This document shows positions 21,201 to 30,463 of a stretch of 64,000 nt of DNA, piece after piece (the first letter of the stretch is position 1; each line of letters opens with the position of its first letter). Below the pieces are notes generated by a model. The model was given only the letters and a program-made list of their open reading frames with translations. It made no database searches and was not told where the DNA came from. The translations under genes and the position numbers were made by a program. The DNA comes from Nothopassalora personata (Eukaryota > Ascomycota > Dothideomycetes > Mycosphaerellales > Mycosphaerellaceae), in the NCBI GenBank assembly GCA_033816765.1, contig CM066287.1, forward strand, positions 558,001 through 622,000. The letters are read 5' to 3'.

Positions 21201-23030
21201 ACTAACGCTTCGATTATTCGACGGTACGAAGGAAGTCTAAATCGAAACGGACGTATCGGATATAGCTATTAGAGCATGCCTTACGTAAGAGCATAATAGG
21301 AAACGACACCTAGTAGCCTACTACTTAAGGAAACTATTACCCGCGGAACAAAACTACGACATCTATAATAAGGAGCTTCTCGCTATTGTCGCTATAATGT
21401 AGTACTAGAGAATATATACGGAAGGAGCACCTAGGCTAACGATTCTTTCTAATTATAAGAATCTTACTTACTTTACTACGACTAAACTACTAATAAGAAG
21501 ACAGTACCGCTAGTCGGAACTACTCGGTTAGTATAAGTTCAAAATCCGCTATACACCCGGTAAGGATAATAGTAGGGCCGACGTACTAAGCCGAAGAAGC
21601 GACTATATAGAAGGAAAAGAACTAGTACGATAACAAATACTAAAGGCAAATCCTAATAGAAGCCTTATTACTAATACAAAGGAGTTTAATAACATAGTAC
21701 GTGTTCTTTAAGATATAGAAGAACAATTCCTAATAGCATAGGGGAAATACTAGGTACTAAAGGACCGAGAAGAAGAATATATATAACAATATTACAACGA
21801 ACTAACCTACGGGCACCCCGGAACATCTAAGACAGTAGAACTTATTTAGAGGAGCTTCGCATTCCCGTAGCTACGATAGAAAGTACTACGATACATTAAA
21901 CGATACGAACACTATTAGAAAAACAAAGCCGTAAGACACGCAAAATACGGCGAGATACAATTCCGGACACTACTAATAAACCTATAGGACGAAGTTACGA
22001 TAGACTTTATTACTAAGTTACTAACATCCTAGGATTAAACTATAGGACAATAATATAACATAGTATTAGTTATAGTAGACCGACTTATAAAATACGTATA
22101 CTTTATTCCTATATCTAAAATGTATAATGTAGAGCAACTCGGACACCTCGTACTCGATTAACTCGTACGATATTATAGATTCCTAAAGGTCTTTATTATA
22201 GATAGAGACAAGTTATTTATATCTAACTACTAGAAAACCCTAGTTTCTACGATCGGAATTAGACATAAGCTGTCTACTACCTACTATCCGTAAAATAATA
22301 GGCAAATAGAAAGAATGAATTAAACCCTAGAATAATATCTACGACACTATATTAACTATACATAGGACAATTAGGTTACACTCCTATCTATAGTACAGTT
22401 AGCACTAAATAACTATAAGTCCGAAATAACGAGCGAAACATCATTTTTCGTAAACTACGGTAAGTATCCGAACCTATTTAGCGAAGAAGGATTACATCTA
22501 TAAGCTAAAAGGGCAATCGTAACTATAGAGGCGATAAAAACTATCTACGAAAACTTAATACGAAGGGTTAAGAGCGACTAAGACAAAATTGCAACACTAT
22601 ATAATAAGAAACGATAAATAGTACCTTAGCTTAAGAAGGGGGATAAGGTCTATCTCCTTACGAAGAACCTTAAAACAAAAAGAAAGACTAAAAAACTAGA
22701 CTAGGTAAAAGTCGGACTATTTCTCGTTAAAGAAACACGAGGACCCGTTAACTACCGACTACGGCTACTAAAGGATGTAAAGATCTACCTAGTGTTCTAT
22801 ATATTACTATTAGAACCTACGGACGCCGAAACACCTTATTAGGAAACATTCCATTTTAAACCGGAAGTAGAAAACAAATTCGAGGTCGAAAGAATACTAA
22901 ATAGGAAGGGTTAGCGATACCTTATTAAGTAGAAAGAATACGACGATTTAGAAAATACCTAGGAACTAAAGGCAAACCTTACGAATTGCCGCTAGCTGCT
23001 AAAAGATTTCTACTACTGCTAAGTAGAGGG
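18213..23030 (+). pseudogene. Pol of Gypsy-C, RIP-degraded
   Basis: Recognisable blocks in order: protease near 19725 (INSGASGNFAS, the catalytic Asp read as Asn), RT near 20485-20830 (DYRKLNEITIKNRY, RTRYGLYEFLVMPF, AYVDNILIY, where the second catalytic Asp is now Asn), RNase H near 21240-21600, the integrase HHCC and core near 21790-22330, and a chromodomain near 22880-23010 (FEVERILNRKG, KEYDDLENT). More than a dozen stops, nearly all TAG or TAA, interrupt it. Confidence 0.85.
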
Positions 23031-23067
23031 AGCGCGCCGTTAATAGGTTCCGCTACTACACTATTAA

Positions 23068-23134
23068 GAAAACCCTAGAACCTATTATCGGCGAAACTAA
23101 AGAAAACCCTAGAACCTATTATCGGCGAAACTAT
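23068..23134. repeat. 34-bp tandem duplication downstream of Gypsy-C pol
   Basis: A 34-bp unit beginning GAAAACCCTAGAACC occurs twice in direct succession (period 34 between the G at 23068 and the G at 23102). It lies in the region between pol and the antisense ORF. Confidence 0.8.
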
Positions 23135-23189
23135 CTATAGCGCTCCGAGTTAGAGGACTTAGAGCAAGACCGGAATTAGGTATAGGTTC

Positions 23190-23651
23190 GAGTAGTAAGC
23201 CCTACGCTACTAGCTCCTAATCCGCCGCTTCCTCCTCCTCGATCTCTCGCTCCTCGAGAGCACGACCCTCCTCTACCTTACGGTTAATAGCATCTAACTG
23301 CTTCCGAAGACGCATCTCCTTCGTATACGCCTCTATTATTTTCGCTAAAGCCTCTAAAAGAGCCTCCTTCGTACGATTAAGATCGGCTAATAACTTCTTT
23401 TACTAATCCCCGAGCCTTTTCTACTCTACCTTAGTTACCTTCGCATCGTACCGCGCTACGTTACTAAGATAGCAATAAGAACACTTTCCGGACGAGATAT
23501 ATATACGGCATACTAGGTTGTTCTTCGTATACCGAGAACAAGGCTTTATAACTTCTTCTCTGAGGCGATAGACGCGGTTTACGCGGTTCTTTCGCTTTCG
23601 AGTAGATAACGCGTCTAAGGGTAAGATAAGAGTAGGAAGAAGGGAAGACAT
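23190..23651 (-). pseudogene. Antisense ORF of Gypsy-C with Zn2Cys6-like motif and coiled coil
   Basis: The minus strand starting at ATG 23651 is open for 76 codons and continues past RIP-type stops to about 23190. The N-terminus is basic (STRKRKNRVNRVYRLR). Then comes C-x2-Y-x6-C-x8-C-x2-C-x7-Y (KPCSRY through CSYC to ARYD). The two Tyr codons, TAT and TAC, stand where Cys would complete the Zn(II)2Cys6 spacing, and TGT/TGC to TAT/TAC is the RIP change. A long charged coiled coil follows (NRTKEALLEALAKIIEAYTK, RKQLDAINRKVEEGRALEER). It lies between pol and the 3' LTR, opposite to pol. No known function; it could be a captured host gene or an antisense accessory gene. Confidence 0.6.
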
Positions 23652-23727
23652 CCTTACCTATAGTCGAAGTAGGAAACGTTAAGGTTATAACTAGTCTCGG
23701 GACGAGACTAGGCCGGAAGGGGGATAG

Positions 23728-24174
23728 TGTTACGGTCTAAGCGCGATAGGCCTAAGGCTCCCCCGCACTAGTACGTAACGACATTAGGATCCGTGTCTCG
23801 TAACATAGATCCCCTATATAGAGGATCTATCGCTCCCTCGATAGACATATAGACCCTTATATAGAGGATCTATCGCTCCCTCGATAGACATATAGACCCT
23901 TTAGATCTATAGGATCTATAGATAGACACTATAGATCTAGATAATGTATTCCTTGTATTTAGGAACGTAGCGAAATACCCTATAGCTTTCGAAGCGTTTA
24001 ACTTACTGTTTAATCTTACTGTTTAGAATATAACCTTACCTAACCGCTACCTCGCTACTGCTTTATACTGCTCTCCCTCCTACTCCTACTCAACGAGAAT
24101 AAATCTCGATCGAACGAAGGTCACCTAACTTGTTAGTTAACTTAGTAAGATTATAGGTTTAACTAAACCTAACA
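23728..24174 (+). repeat. 3' LTR of Gypsy-C with 43-bp internal duplication
   Basis: Starts TGTTACGGTC and ends AAACCTAACA. It is 43 bp longer than the 5' LTR because a segment starting TATATAGAGGATCTATCGCT is present twice in tandem (about 23815-23900). The polypurine tract GGAAGGGGGATAG lies just before it. Confidence 0.9.
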
Positions 24175-24348
24175 GTCTATAAAGATCTCTTATATATATA
24201 GATCTAATAAGATCGCTGTCCTTAGTATATACCTACTTATAGCTAATCTAATATCTAAAGCTAGTAAAGGTGTTCGAGATTAATATAGCAATATAGGTAA
24301 TATTAAGTTAATTAGACTGCCTTTATAGTAGTTAGTCTAAAGGGGGAG

Positions 24349-24523
24349 TGTTATAAATTAGGTAACTAATAGCTATATTAGTTAGGACTTAGCACATATA
24401 CACTATATTACACTATTACTATAGCTAGATAGTCTTACACCCTATAGCAATTTATAAGGGTTACTAATCCACCCTATCGTTTCAATCTAGAAGCTTGTAC
24501 TCGTCAAATACCTATTTATAACA
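24349..24523 (+). repeat. 3' LTR of Copia-A copy 1 (175 bp)
   Basis: Runs from TGTTATAAATTAGG to TATTTATAACA. It is homologous, in inverse orientation, to the Copia-A copy 2 LTRs at 26313-26488 and 54473-54648. Confidence 0.88.
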
Positions 24524-25060
24524 GGTGCGTCGATCCACGTACTGTACCTTCACCCATCCATGTCGCTCTACTGGCAACGACATCTTCCTTCGAATAGCGC
24601 GATGTTCATCGAAGTCTACTCACTACTAATCGCTGTCGTGTCACGCTTGGAAGGTGGAGATAAATGCATCGTCCTCGCATGTTCTGCGAGCTAGCGTCAC
24701 TTCCGATCATCATACGAACGCAGACCATAGCTTGACCATTCGCAACTTAGAAGCCACTATGGCGATAATACGGAGAGCAACGCCATATGCGCAGTAGAGA
24801 CCATTGTGCAGGCTTCGTAACTAGCAGCGCTAGCACAGTAGGTACGCACTGTCCAGTGGAAGCCGCCTTCATGGCCGCAAGTATCTTGATGGAAAGCCAT
24901 TGATTCACTGCCGCCTCCGAGAGACGTGCCATCAGCTTGACAGAAGTCTTGCGGTATGCAACACCGTGGTGAAGACAGTTTCAGACATCCGTGGCATCTT
25001 CACGAATGGAAGTGCAAGAGAATTTGTACAAGATCGATGATGATTGCGGAGTTGTAAATC
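24524..25060. other. Host DNA between two Copia-A copies, no gene seen
   Basis: Balanced base composition with normal CpA/TpG content separates this from the RIP blocks. Short ORFs on both strands show no recognisable protein. It is probably single-copy flanking DNA, upstream of the ORF at 25061. Confidence 0.5.
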
Positions 25061-25417
25061 ATGTCCTTCAACAGCAAATCCTTCCCCAGAAGCACACAGT
25101 CATGGCGACCACCTTTTTCTACAAAAACAGCGAGATCCATCAAATCACTTCTCGGTCCATCACATCAATATCACGTCTCTATCCACGACTACACCCACTC
25201 AGATCGAGACCGCTACATTCCCGACAGCATACGCATAGCCGCACGCGACACACACGCCGAAGCCAATGCCGTCCTCCAAGCCGCCCTGACAAAGCTTGAC
25301 CTGACAGAGAGAAGAATCTGCAGGAGATTCGTGACGACAAAATATCCTGTTGGCACATGTGCGTGCACGACGAACGGAGGCGGGATAGAAGTCATCGGCA
25401 TTGTTCACAGAGTTTAA
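25061..25417 (+). CDS. Small hypothetical protein
   Basis: An ATG-started frame of 118 codons. The middle (YHVSIHDYTHSDRDRYIP, then DTHAEANAVLQAALTKLDLT) has the look of small fungal proteins with an N-terminal strand followed by an Ala-rich helix that indexes residues of 'EAN' type. I cannot assign a family. No signal peptide, membrane segment or intron was identified. It may be a real host gene or chance. Confidence 0.4.
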   Translation: MSFNSKSFPRSTQSWRPPFSTKTARSIKSLLGPSHQYHVSIHDYTHSDRDRYIPDSIRIAARDTHAEANAVLQAALTKLDLTERRICRRFVTTKYPVGTCACTTNGGGIEVIGIVHRV

Positions 25418-25453
25418 GTATGAACGATCCCCTCCTCCTGAGGAATCTACCCC

Positions 25454-26074
25454 CTATGCACGCCTGACCTTCCACCAAATTAACACGCCGAAGCTGCAGA
25501 GATACAGGACTGCCAACAGGGCTAGCCGGCACCACTTTTGCTTCCATATAGGTCCGGACCTGGCTAATCGGTAGTCGGGCTCGGAGTCCGTGTAGATGGC
25601 GCAAGAGCCGTGTGAGGAGGGAGTGCCGCTCTCACTCCTTAAGACCAGGGCGCCAGATTGCTGCTCATCGGCGCCGGCACTTCGAGTCTGAGGACATGCT
25701 GCACCATCGCCTATCCGAGCAGGACCGGGAAGTTGGATCCTCACAGTTCTGTATGGGACGAGACCACGCTGTTGTTGCATTGCATCAAAAGTATTGTCGG
25801 CAGCGATTATCGCTCTGCTTGGAGAAGTCTTGAGTAGTGGCGCGTCCTGAGGAGGTAGCGAGACCGACGAGGGGGTTCTCCATCGATGGTGAGTGTTCTT
25901 CTTGTCTGATGTGCGACTTCGGGGTGGTTGGCCCTCGGTACCTGTGTCCTCGGTCCGGTGAGGACACCTATTGCCGCTGGCTGCTGCCATAACACCAGCG
26001 GATGGAGTATGTAGAGTCAAGACGTTTCGATCATTCCTTATAGCGTAGAGCGTGTAGTCATGATGTTTGTCCAT
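25454..26074 (-). CDS. Hypothetical C-terminally membrane-anchored protein
   Basis: A 206-residue frame from an ATG at 26074. Residues 1-175 are polar, rich in Ser, Thr, Pro and Arg, and probably disordered. Residues about 182-201 form one hydrophobic segment (LALLAVLYLCSFGVLIWW), followed by a short basic tail KVRRA, the layout of a tail-anchored protein. The gene at 55481 has the same layout and strand, and before the Copia-A insertion the two were only about 1.1 kb apart, so they may be paralogues. No domain is recognised. Confidence 0.55.
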   Translation of the reverse strand: MDKHHDYTLYAIRNDRNVLTLHTPSAGVMAAASGNRCPHRTEDTGTEGQPPRSRTSDKKNTHHRWRTPSSVSLPPQDAPLLKTSPSRAIIAADNTFDAMQQQRGLVPYRTVRIQLPGPARIGDGAACPQTRSAGADEQQSGALVLRSESGTPSSHGSCAIYTDSEPDYRLARSGPIWKQKWCRLALLAVLYLCSFGVLIWWKVRRA

Positions 26075-26312
26075 CCTATTTGTTCGAATCTGCGATCAAA
26101 GGCTGGGTTTGTGATGGTACGACCCATCGATTAGCATCAGGTGCTCTACCGTCTGAGGAAGGGAATCATTAATGATCGATGCCATCATCGCCAGGGCGTC
26201 TTGTGGATGTGCTGGCTGAAGTTATGTTCCCACACTGCAGTCTTTACCACAGCCAGACGACCCGGTCCGCACACCCTTTCCCTTTTCATTAAGCTCTATG
26301 CATAAGTTACAC
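26075..26312. other. Displaced 3' flank of the 54650-55076 host gene
   Basis: Ordinary host sequence. Read on the minus strand from 26312 it continues directly from the gene at 54653 once Copia-A copy 2 and one copy of TACAC are removed. It supplies the final A of that gene's original TAA and its 3' untranslated region. Confidence 0.65.
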
Positions 26313-26488
26313 TGTTGTATGTAGGTATTTGACGAGTACAAGCTTCCAGATTGAAACGATAGGGTGGATCAGTAACCCTTATGAATTGCCACAAGGTGTA
26401 AGACTATCTAGCTACAGAAAACAGTGTAATATAGTGTGTATGTGCTAAGTCCTGACTAATATAGACCTTGGTTACCTAATTTACAACA
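26313..26488 (-). repeat. 3' LTR of Copia-A copy 2
   Basis: On the plus strand it runs TGTTGTATGTAGG to TTTACAACA. The polypurine tract (plus strand CACTCCCCCTTTAG) follows at 26489. The host-side half keeps more CpA/TpG sites than the inner parts of the element. Confidence 0.9.
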
Positions 26489-27855
26489 CTCCCCCTTTAG
26501 ACTAACTACTATAAAGACAGTCTAATCAACTTGATATTACCTATGTTGCTATATTAGTCTCGAACACCTTTACTAGTTCTAGATACTAGGTTTCTGCTAT
26601 AAGCAAGTATATGCTAAGGACAGTGATCTTGTTAGATTTGCATGTATAAGAGACCTACTCTTAGACACAATTAGGCCTTATCTTTCCACTTTTAGAAGTG
26701 AACAGAAGGTTCTCTCGGCTTAAGAAGGTCTAGCTAGGCAGCAACGCACAAACCTCGTAGGTACGCATAAAAGAAGCTAGTTCTTTACTAAACAACTCTC
26801 TCTACTTTATACTACTTTACACCTCTCTTCCCCCCTTTTTAGACTACTACACCTACTTACACACCCTAACAACTACTACACACCTATTCTTAGAGCTTTT
26901 TAAGAAGCTTTTAGTAAGGTATGCTATATATGTAATAGTGTTTTAAGGGTATTACTAACTTATAAGTAGCATTATAGTAGATGTTGTTAAGTGGACTCCT
27001 ATAAACTAGTTTAGTAGTACTAATAATGTCTTTAGTGGTGGATCTAGCTCTAGTAACGATTAAGATCCTAATAAGCGTCCTCCTAGTAATAGTAGAAAGG
27101 GTCTGCCTACATCTAGTAGGATCTCTAAGCGTAAGACCCTTATTAAGGCACTTAGACTAGTTAAGCAGATTATCGAGAGTAGGCGTAAGATTACTAAGAA
27201 GAATATGACCTTATAGCTTGCTATAGCATCCCTTAAGGTTACCTTCTATAAGAAGAAGCTTCTAACTACTAAGGGTAGTATTACTAATCTACTAAACTAG
27301 GGTTGGATTAACGCGGCTGCCTAGGATTTTAATTATATAATAGTCGACCCTTAAGGTCGTATTTCTAACACTATTACTATAAACCTTAATAGTAGTTAGA
27401 ACTACCTTCCTGCCTTATGGGCTTCCGCTATAGACTATCTTATTTAGCACTTCGGTAGCGCCTACAACCGCTGTAAGGAGAGATCTAACCTTCCCTTTTC
27501 TAGCTACTACACTATTCTAGGATAGTTTAAGGGCTACTATACTAACTGCGCTCTTAACAATTATTACGATAAGTGCAGCTTCTTCTCTCTACGGACCCTA
27601 TAGTAGAGTGCCGCTAGTCTATCTAGAACCTACTAGTAGCCTAGTGCAGGTTATACTCGCTCCGCTAGTGCTACATTCTAGGGTAGTGCACAGTATAGTC
27701 GATCTCCTCCTATTATGCGTAGCAGTCCTCTACGTAAAGGCTTCCTATCTCTAGTTCTATACTCTCCTAGCATAAGTACCTCTAGATATAGTCTTTAGGT
27801 GCCACCTACCTAGCTTATTCCTAGCGATGTAGACTGGCGCCTAAGCATCCCTAGG

Positions 27856-28016
27856 TGTGACGGCCCATGGCCGCACAGCGAGTGAACGTGGCGAGTTACG
27901 TGACCGGGCCCGGGCCGACCCGCGTGCCTCGGCTTGTATATTAACTTCTCGCGCCTCGCGCACCTCTTAGATAGCTTGTCTAACAACTTCGTACTACCTA
28001 AGCAGGTGCCCTTACA
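27856..28016 (+). repeat. 5' LTR of Gypsy-3
   Basis: Runs TGTGACGGCC to GCCCTTACA. A TATA-like TATATTA lies at 27937-27943, about 40 bp before GTCTAACAA (27978-27986), the stretch complementary to the primer site and so the likely 5' end of the transcript. Confidence 0.95.
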
Positions 28017-28027
28017 CTTTGTTAGAC
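28017..28027 (+). promoter_or_regulatory. Primer-binding site of Gypsy-3, self-priming type
   Basis: TTGTTAGAC (28019-28027), two bases after the LTR, is the exact reverse complement of GTCTAACAA (27978-27986) in the LTR. There is no TGG-type tRNA site. The arrangement is the same as in Gypsy-2. Confidence 0.6.
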
Positions 28028-28245
28028 CGTTCTTTTCCGCAGACAAGCTGCGAAGGATCTGCGAAGGGCAGATCAAGTAACGCGACAAGCGCGTTGAGTC
28101 CACAGGCCGAGTGCGACTCCAAGAAAAGTGCGACGACAAACGCACTCAAGTTAAGTCAACAAACGCACGCAGAGAAGACGTGCCCAAGTTAAGTCAACAC
28201 CCCAAGTCAACAAGCGCGACACCCCATCGCGCCCAAGGTAACGAG

Positions 28246-30432
28246 ATGGTGCGTCAGAATGGACGCCAGTCGCTGCTGGCAATGCGACCAGTGGTGCAAC
28301 GCGAGTCGGTGCTCAACACACAGACTCAAGGTCGCGATGCGACGCAAGAGCAAGAACAAGACCGCCAGTATCAGAAGATGATTGAACTAGGCAAGCCCGT
28401 CACTGATCCACAGCCATACCTCAACATCAGCGATTTCCTACACGACGACGAGATCATCGAGGAAGAAGGCAAGGAGGCTATGGTAGCCGTGGACTACATG
28501 GACGATGCAGCGACGGACGAAGCAGAAGAGGGAGCCGAGGAAGCACAACAAGTCGCGAAGACCTATCGAGCGACACTCAAGTCCCTCACTCAACTCGATA
28601 TCGAGAAGTTCGAGAAGCTGTACGGCAGCGACGTTTCCGCACCTCCCGCCATCCACTTCATCCTCCGCCGCGGCGAACAGGAATACCGCAACGTCTCGAA
28701 GCTTGCAGAGATGTTGTACACGAGCTGTCACCAGAGCCAAGAATATGGAGACAAAGTTCAGAAGGAACTCGACAAGGTTCAAAAGGATCTCGGGGATGCG
28801 AAGAAGCAGGTGTCGGACTTGGACAAGTTACTGAAGGCCTCCGATGCCCAGCAAAAGGACCTGCGCGACCACCTGGCTAAAGTCACCGCCGATCGTGACA
28901 CCGCCAGCGCTGAGCGCGACACAGTTATCAAGGACCTGGACACCGTCAAGATCGAACTCGATGCACTTAAGGCCCTGCCCATTCCAACTGACTCCCAGAA
29001 AGCGTACGAGCATGCCAAGCAAGCAATGGTCTGGGTCAAGGAGCGAGAGGCTCGCATTGGAGAGCTGGAGCGTGAAGTGGACAACTACGAAGAAGCCGTT
29101 GCCGATCACGAGCGCGACATCCAAGCCCTTCGCAACGCGCATGCTAAGGAGCTCGAAGCAGCCGAGCAGCGTGGGCGCACCGAAGCACGAGGCAAGGATC
29201 GTCGCTCCTCGCTCTCACGTTCCATCTCTCGTCGACGTGCTGGAAGAGAGCCATCACCGCCGAAGGACCAAGGCAGGACTGGCAAGCAGTCCAGCGGCGG
29301 AGACTCATCCGATGAGTCAGGTGAAGAGGTTAGCAAGAAGGACAGGGCTGGCAAGCAGCGCAAGAGCAGGAAGCCGAGATACGATCCGGATAGCAGTGAC
29401 AGCAGCAGCAGCAGTAGCAGCGACGAGTCCTCAGACGATGACCGCCGCGCTCGCCGCCGCAAGTCCAAGAAGACCAAGAAGGTCACCAAGATCAACTTCA
29501 ACAACATCCTGGACATCGACGAGTCACTCGATCGTCCTTGGAAGACGGACCGAAGTGTCGAAGGCCCCAAGCATAAGTTTCAAGGCGACCTCAGCAAGGA
29601 AGGCGACCTGAAGGGACCATCGCTTGAGAAGTGGCTCAGCGCACTGGAGACCAAGCTCGCCGCCACCACGTTCCGTGACAAGGATGCCGTGCTCAAGTTC
29701 ATACTGGATTACACCGACGGAGGCGCTTGGGCGCTGCTCAACCCGAAGGTTCCATCCATCGCAGGCATCATGAGCGGAAGCGAGCGCCCGTATTCATCAG
29801 TCAACAAGATGATGAAGTCCCTCATCGAGTGGTACGGCGATCGCAACCCCGTCGGCCGCGCTCGCGACAACATGGCTGTGTTGAAGCAGCCAGAGGACAA
29901 CTCCAAGGACTCCTTCGCCGAACTCTACCGCGAGTGGCGCCGTTATGCCAACTTGATGCGCATGACCGGAGAAGACGCTATGGACAACCTCATGCGCAAG
30001 CTCAACTACCGCTATCTGATCCGCTATCAGCAAGCAAACCCTAAGACCCTCAGCGAAGCAGTCGATGCCCTGTTCAAGGCTGAGGAGGATTTCAAGGTCG
30101 CCGAGACTCTTCACCCGAAGAAGAAGTCTACGGCCAAGAAGGACGACAAGAAGGACGACAAGAAGGACGACAAGCCCAACGGCACCACTCCAGCCGGATC
30201 TGGCGGAGGCGGCTCAAAGAATCGCCGCAAGGTGGACCGCCTGCCATGGGACTCTCGCCCAGCTGAGTTCAAGCACCTCACTCTTCTTGACGACGCTGAG
30301 ACTGAGCGTTGCATGAAGGAGAGACTGTGCAAGAAGTGCCGCAAGCCAGGTCACCAGCTGACCGACAAGGAGTGTGAGCTCTGGAACTACCAGATGCCAC
30401 CGCGCCCGACTACCCAGTCGGAAAAAGCCTAG
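28246..30432 (+). CDS. Gag of Gypsy-3
   Basis: A nucleocapsid/structural protein of 728 residues from the ATG at 28246; the frame is open upstream to 28111 without an ATG. Residues about 168-308 form a long coiled coil (LDKVQKDLGDAKKQVSDLDK). About 348-405 is Ser/Asp-rich with runs of Ser. The gag core follows (ILDIDESLDRPW to EEDFKVAETL), then a Lys/Asp repeat (KKDDKKDDKKDD, about 630-643). A true zinc knuckle CKKCRKPGHQLTDKEC lies at about 694-710. The last codons carry the frameshift site. Confidence 0.92.
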   Translation: MVRQNGRQSLLAMRPVVQRESVLNTQTQGRDATQEQEQDRQYQKMIELGKPVTDPQPYLNISDFLHDDEIIEEEGKEAMVAVDYMDDAATDEAEEGAEEAQQVAKTYRATLKSLTQLDIEKFEKLYGSDVSAPPAIHFILRRGEQEYRNVSKLAEMLYTSCHQSQEYGDKVQKELDKVQKDLGDAKKQVSDLDKLLKASDAQQKDLRDHLAKVTADRDTASAERDTVIKDLDTVKIELDALKALPIPTDSQKAYEHAKQAMVWVKEREARIGELEREVDNYEEAVADHERDIQALRNAHAKELEAAEQRGRTEARGKDRRSSLSRSISRRRAGREPSPPKDQGRTGKQSSGGDSSDESGEEVSKKDRAGKQRKSRKPRYDPDSSDSSSSSSSDESSDDDRRARRRKSKKTKKVTKINFNNILDIDESLDRPWKTDRSVEGPKHKFQGDLSKEGDLKGPSLEKWLSALETKLAATTFRDKDAVLKFILDYTDGGAWALLNPKVPSIAGIMSGSERPYSSVNKMMKSLIEWYGDRNPVGRARDNMAVLKQPEDNSKDSFAELYREWRRYANLMRMTGEDAMDNLMRKLNYRYLIRYQQANPKTLSEAVDALFKAEEDFKVAETLHPKKKSTAKKDDKKDDKKDDKPNGTTPAGSGGGGSKNRRKVDRLPWDSRPAEFKHLTLLDDAETERCMKERLCKKCRKPGHQLTDKECELWNYQMPPRPTTQSEKA

Positions 30433-30463
30433 TCCACTCGTTGAGCGCAACAACCAGTGGACT
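30420..30463 (+). promoter_or_regulatory. -1 frameshift signal between gag and pol of Gypsy-3
   Basis: GGAAAAAG at 30420-30427 stands three nt before the gag stop TAG (30430-30432), as in Gypsy-2. AGTCCACT (30431-30438) pairs with AGTGGACT (30456-30463), and an inner GTTG/CAAC pairing is possible. The -1 frame is open from 30378 and runs into pol. Confidence 0.75.

Larger units (their letters stand above)
16837..24174 (+). mobile_element. Gypsy-C, RIP-degraded Ty3/gypsy chromovirus (7338 bp)
   Basis: The LTRs are 16837-17240 (404 bp) and 23728-24174 (447 bp), with the target duplication GTCTA at 16832-16836 and 24175-24179. Gag, protease, RT, RNase H, integrase and a chromodomain can all be traced in order through many TAA/TAG codons. 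An antisense ORF lies between pol and the 3' LTR. The element is inserted in Copia-A copy 1. Confidence 0.93.
14490..24523 (+). mobile_element. Copia-A copy 1, RIP-degraded Ty1/copia element (3' part)
   Basis: The plus-strand 3' part of a copia element, split by Gypsy-C at 16837-24174. It contains the end of RNase H (14490-15060), an antisense coding-like region (about 15330-16560) and the 3' LTR (24349-24523) after the polypurine tract AAAGGGGGAG. The whole stretch is the reverse complement of Copia-A copy 2 (26313-27855 plus 35257-36600). Its 5' part is cut off by Gypsy-D and lies outside the window. Confidence 0.85.

Noticed and set aside
28111..28245. GTG start for Gypsy-3 gag
   Set aside because: No ATG before 28246; the upstream open stretch is leader sequence with short internal repeats, and a eukaryotic mRNA is expected to start at ATG.
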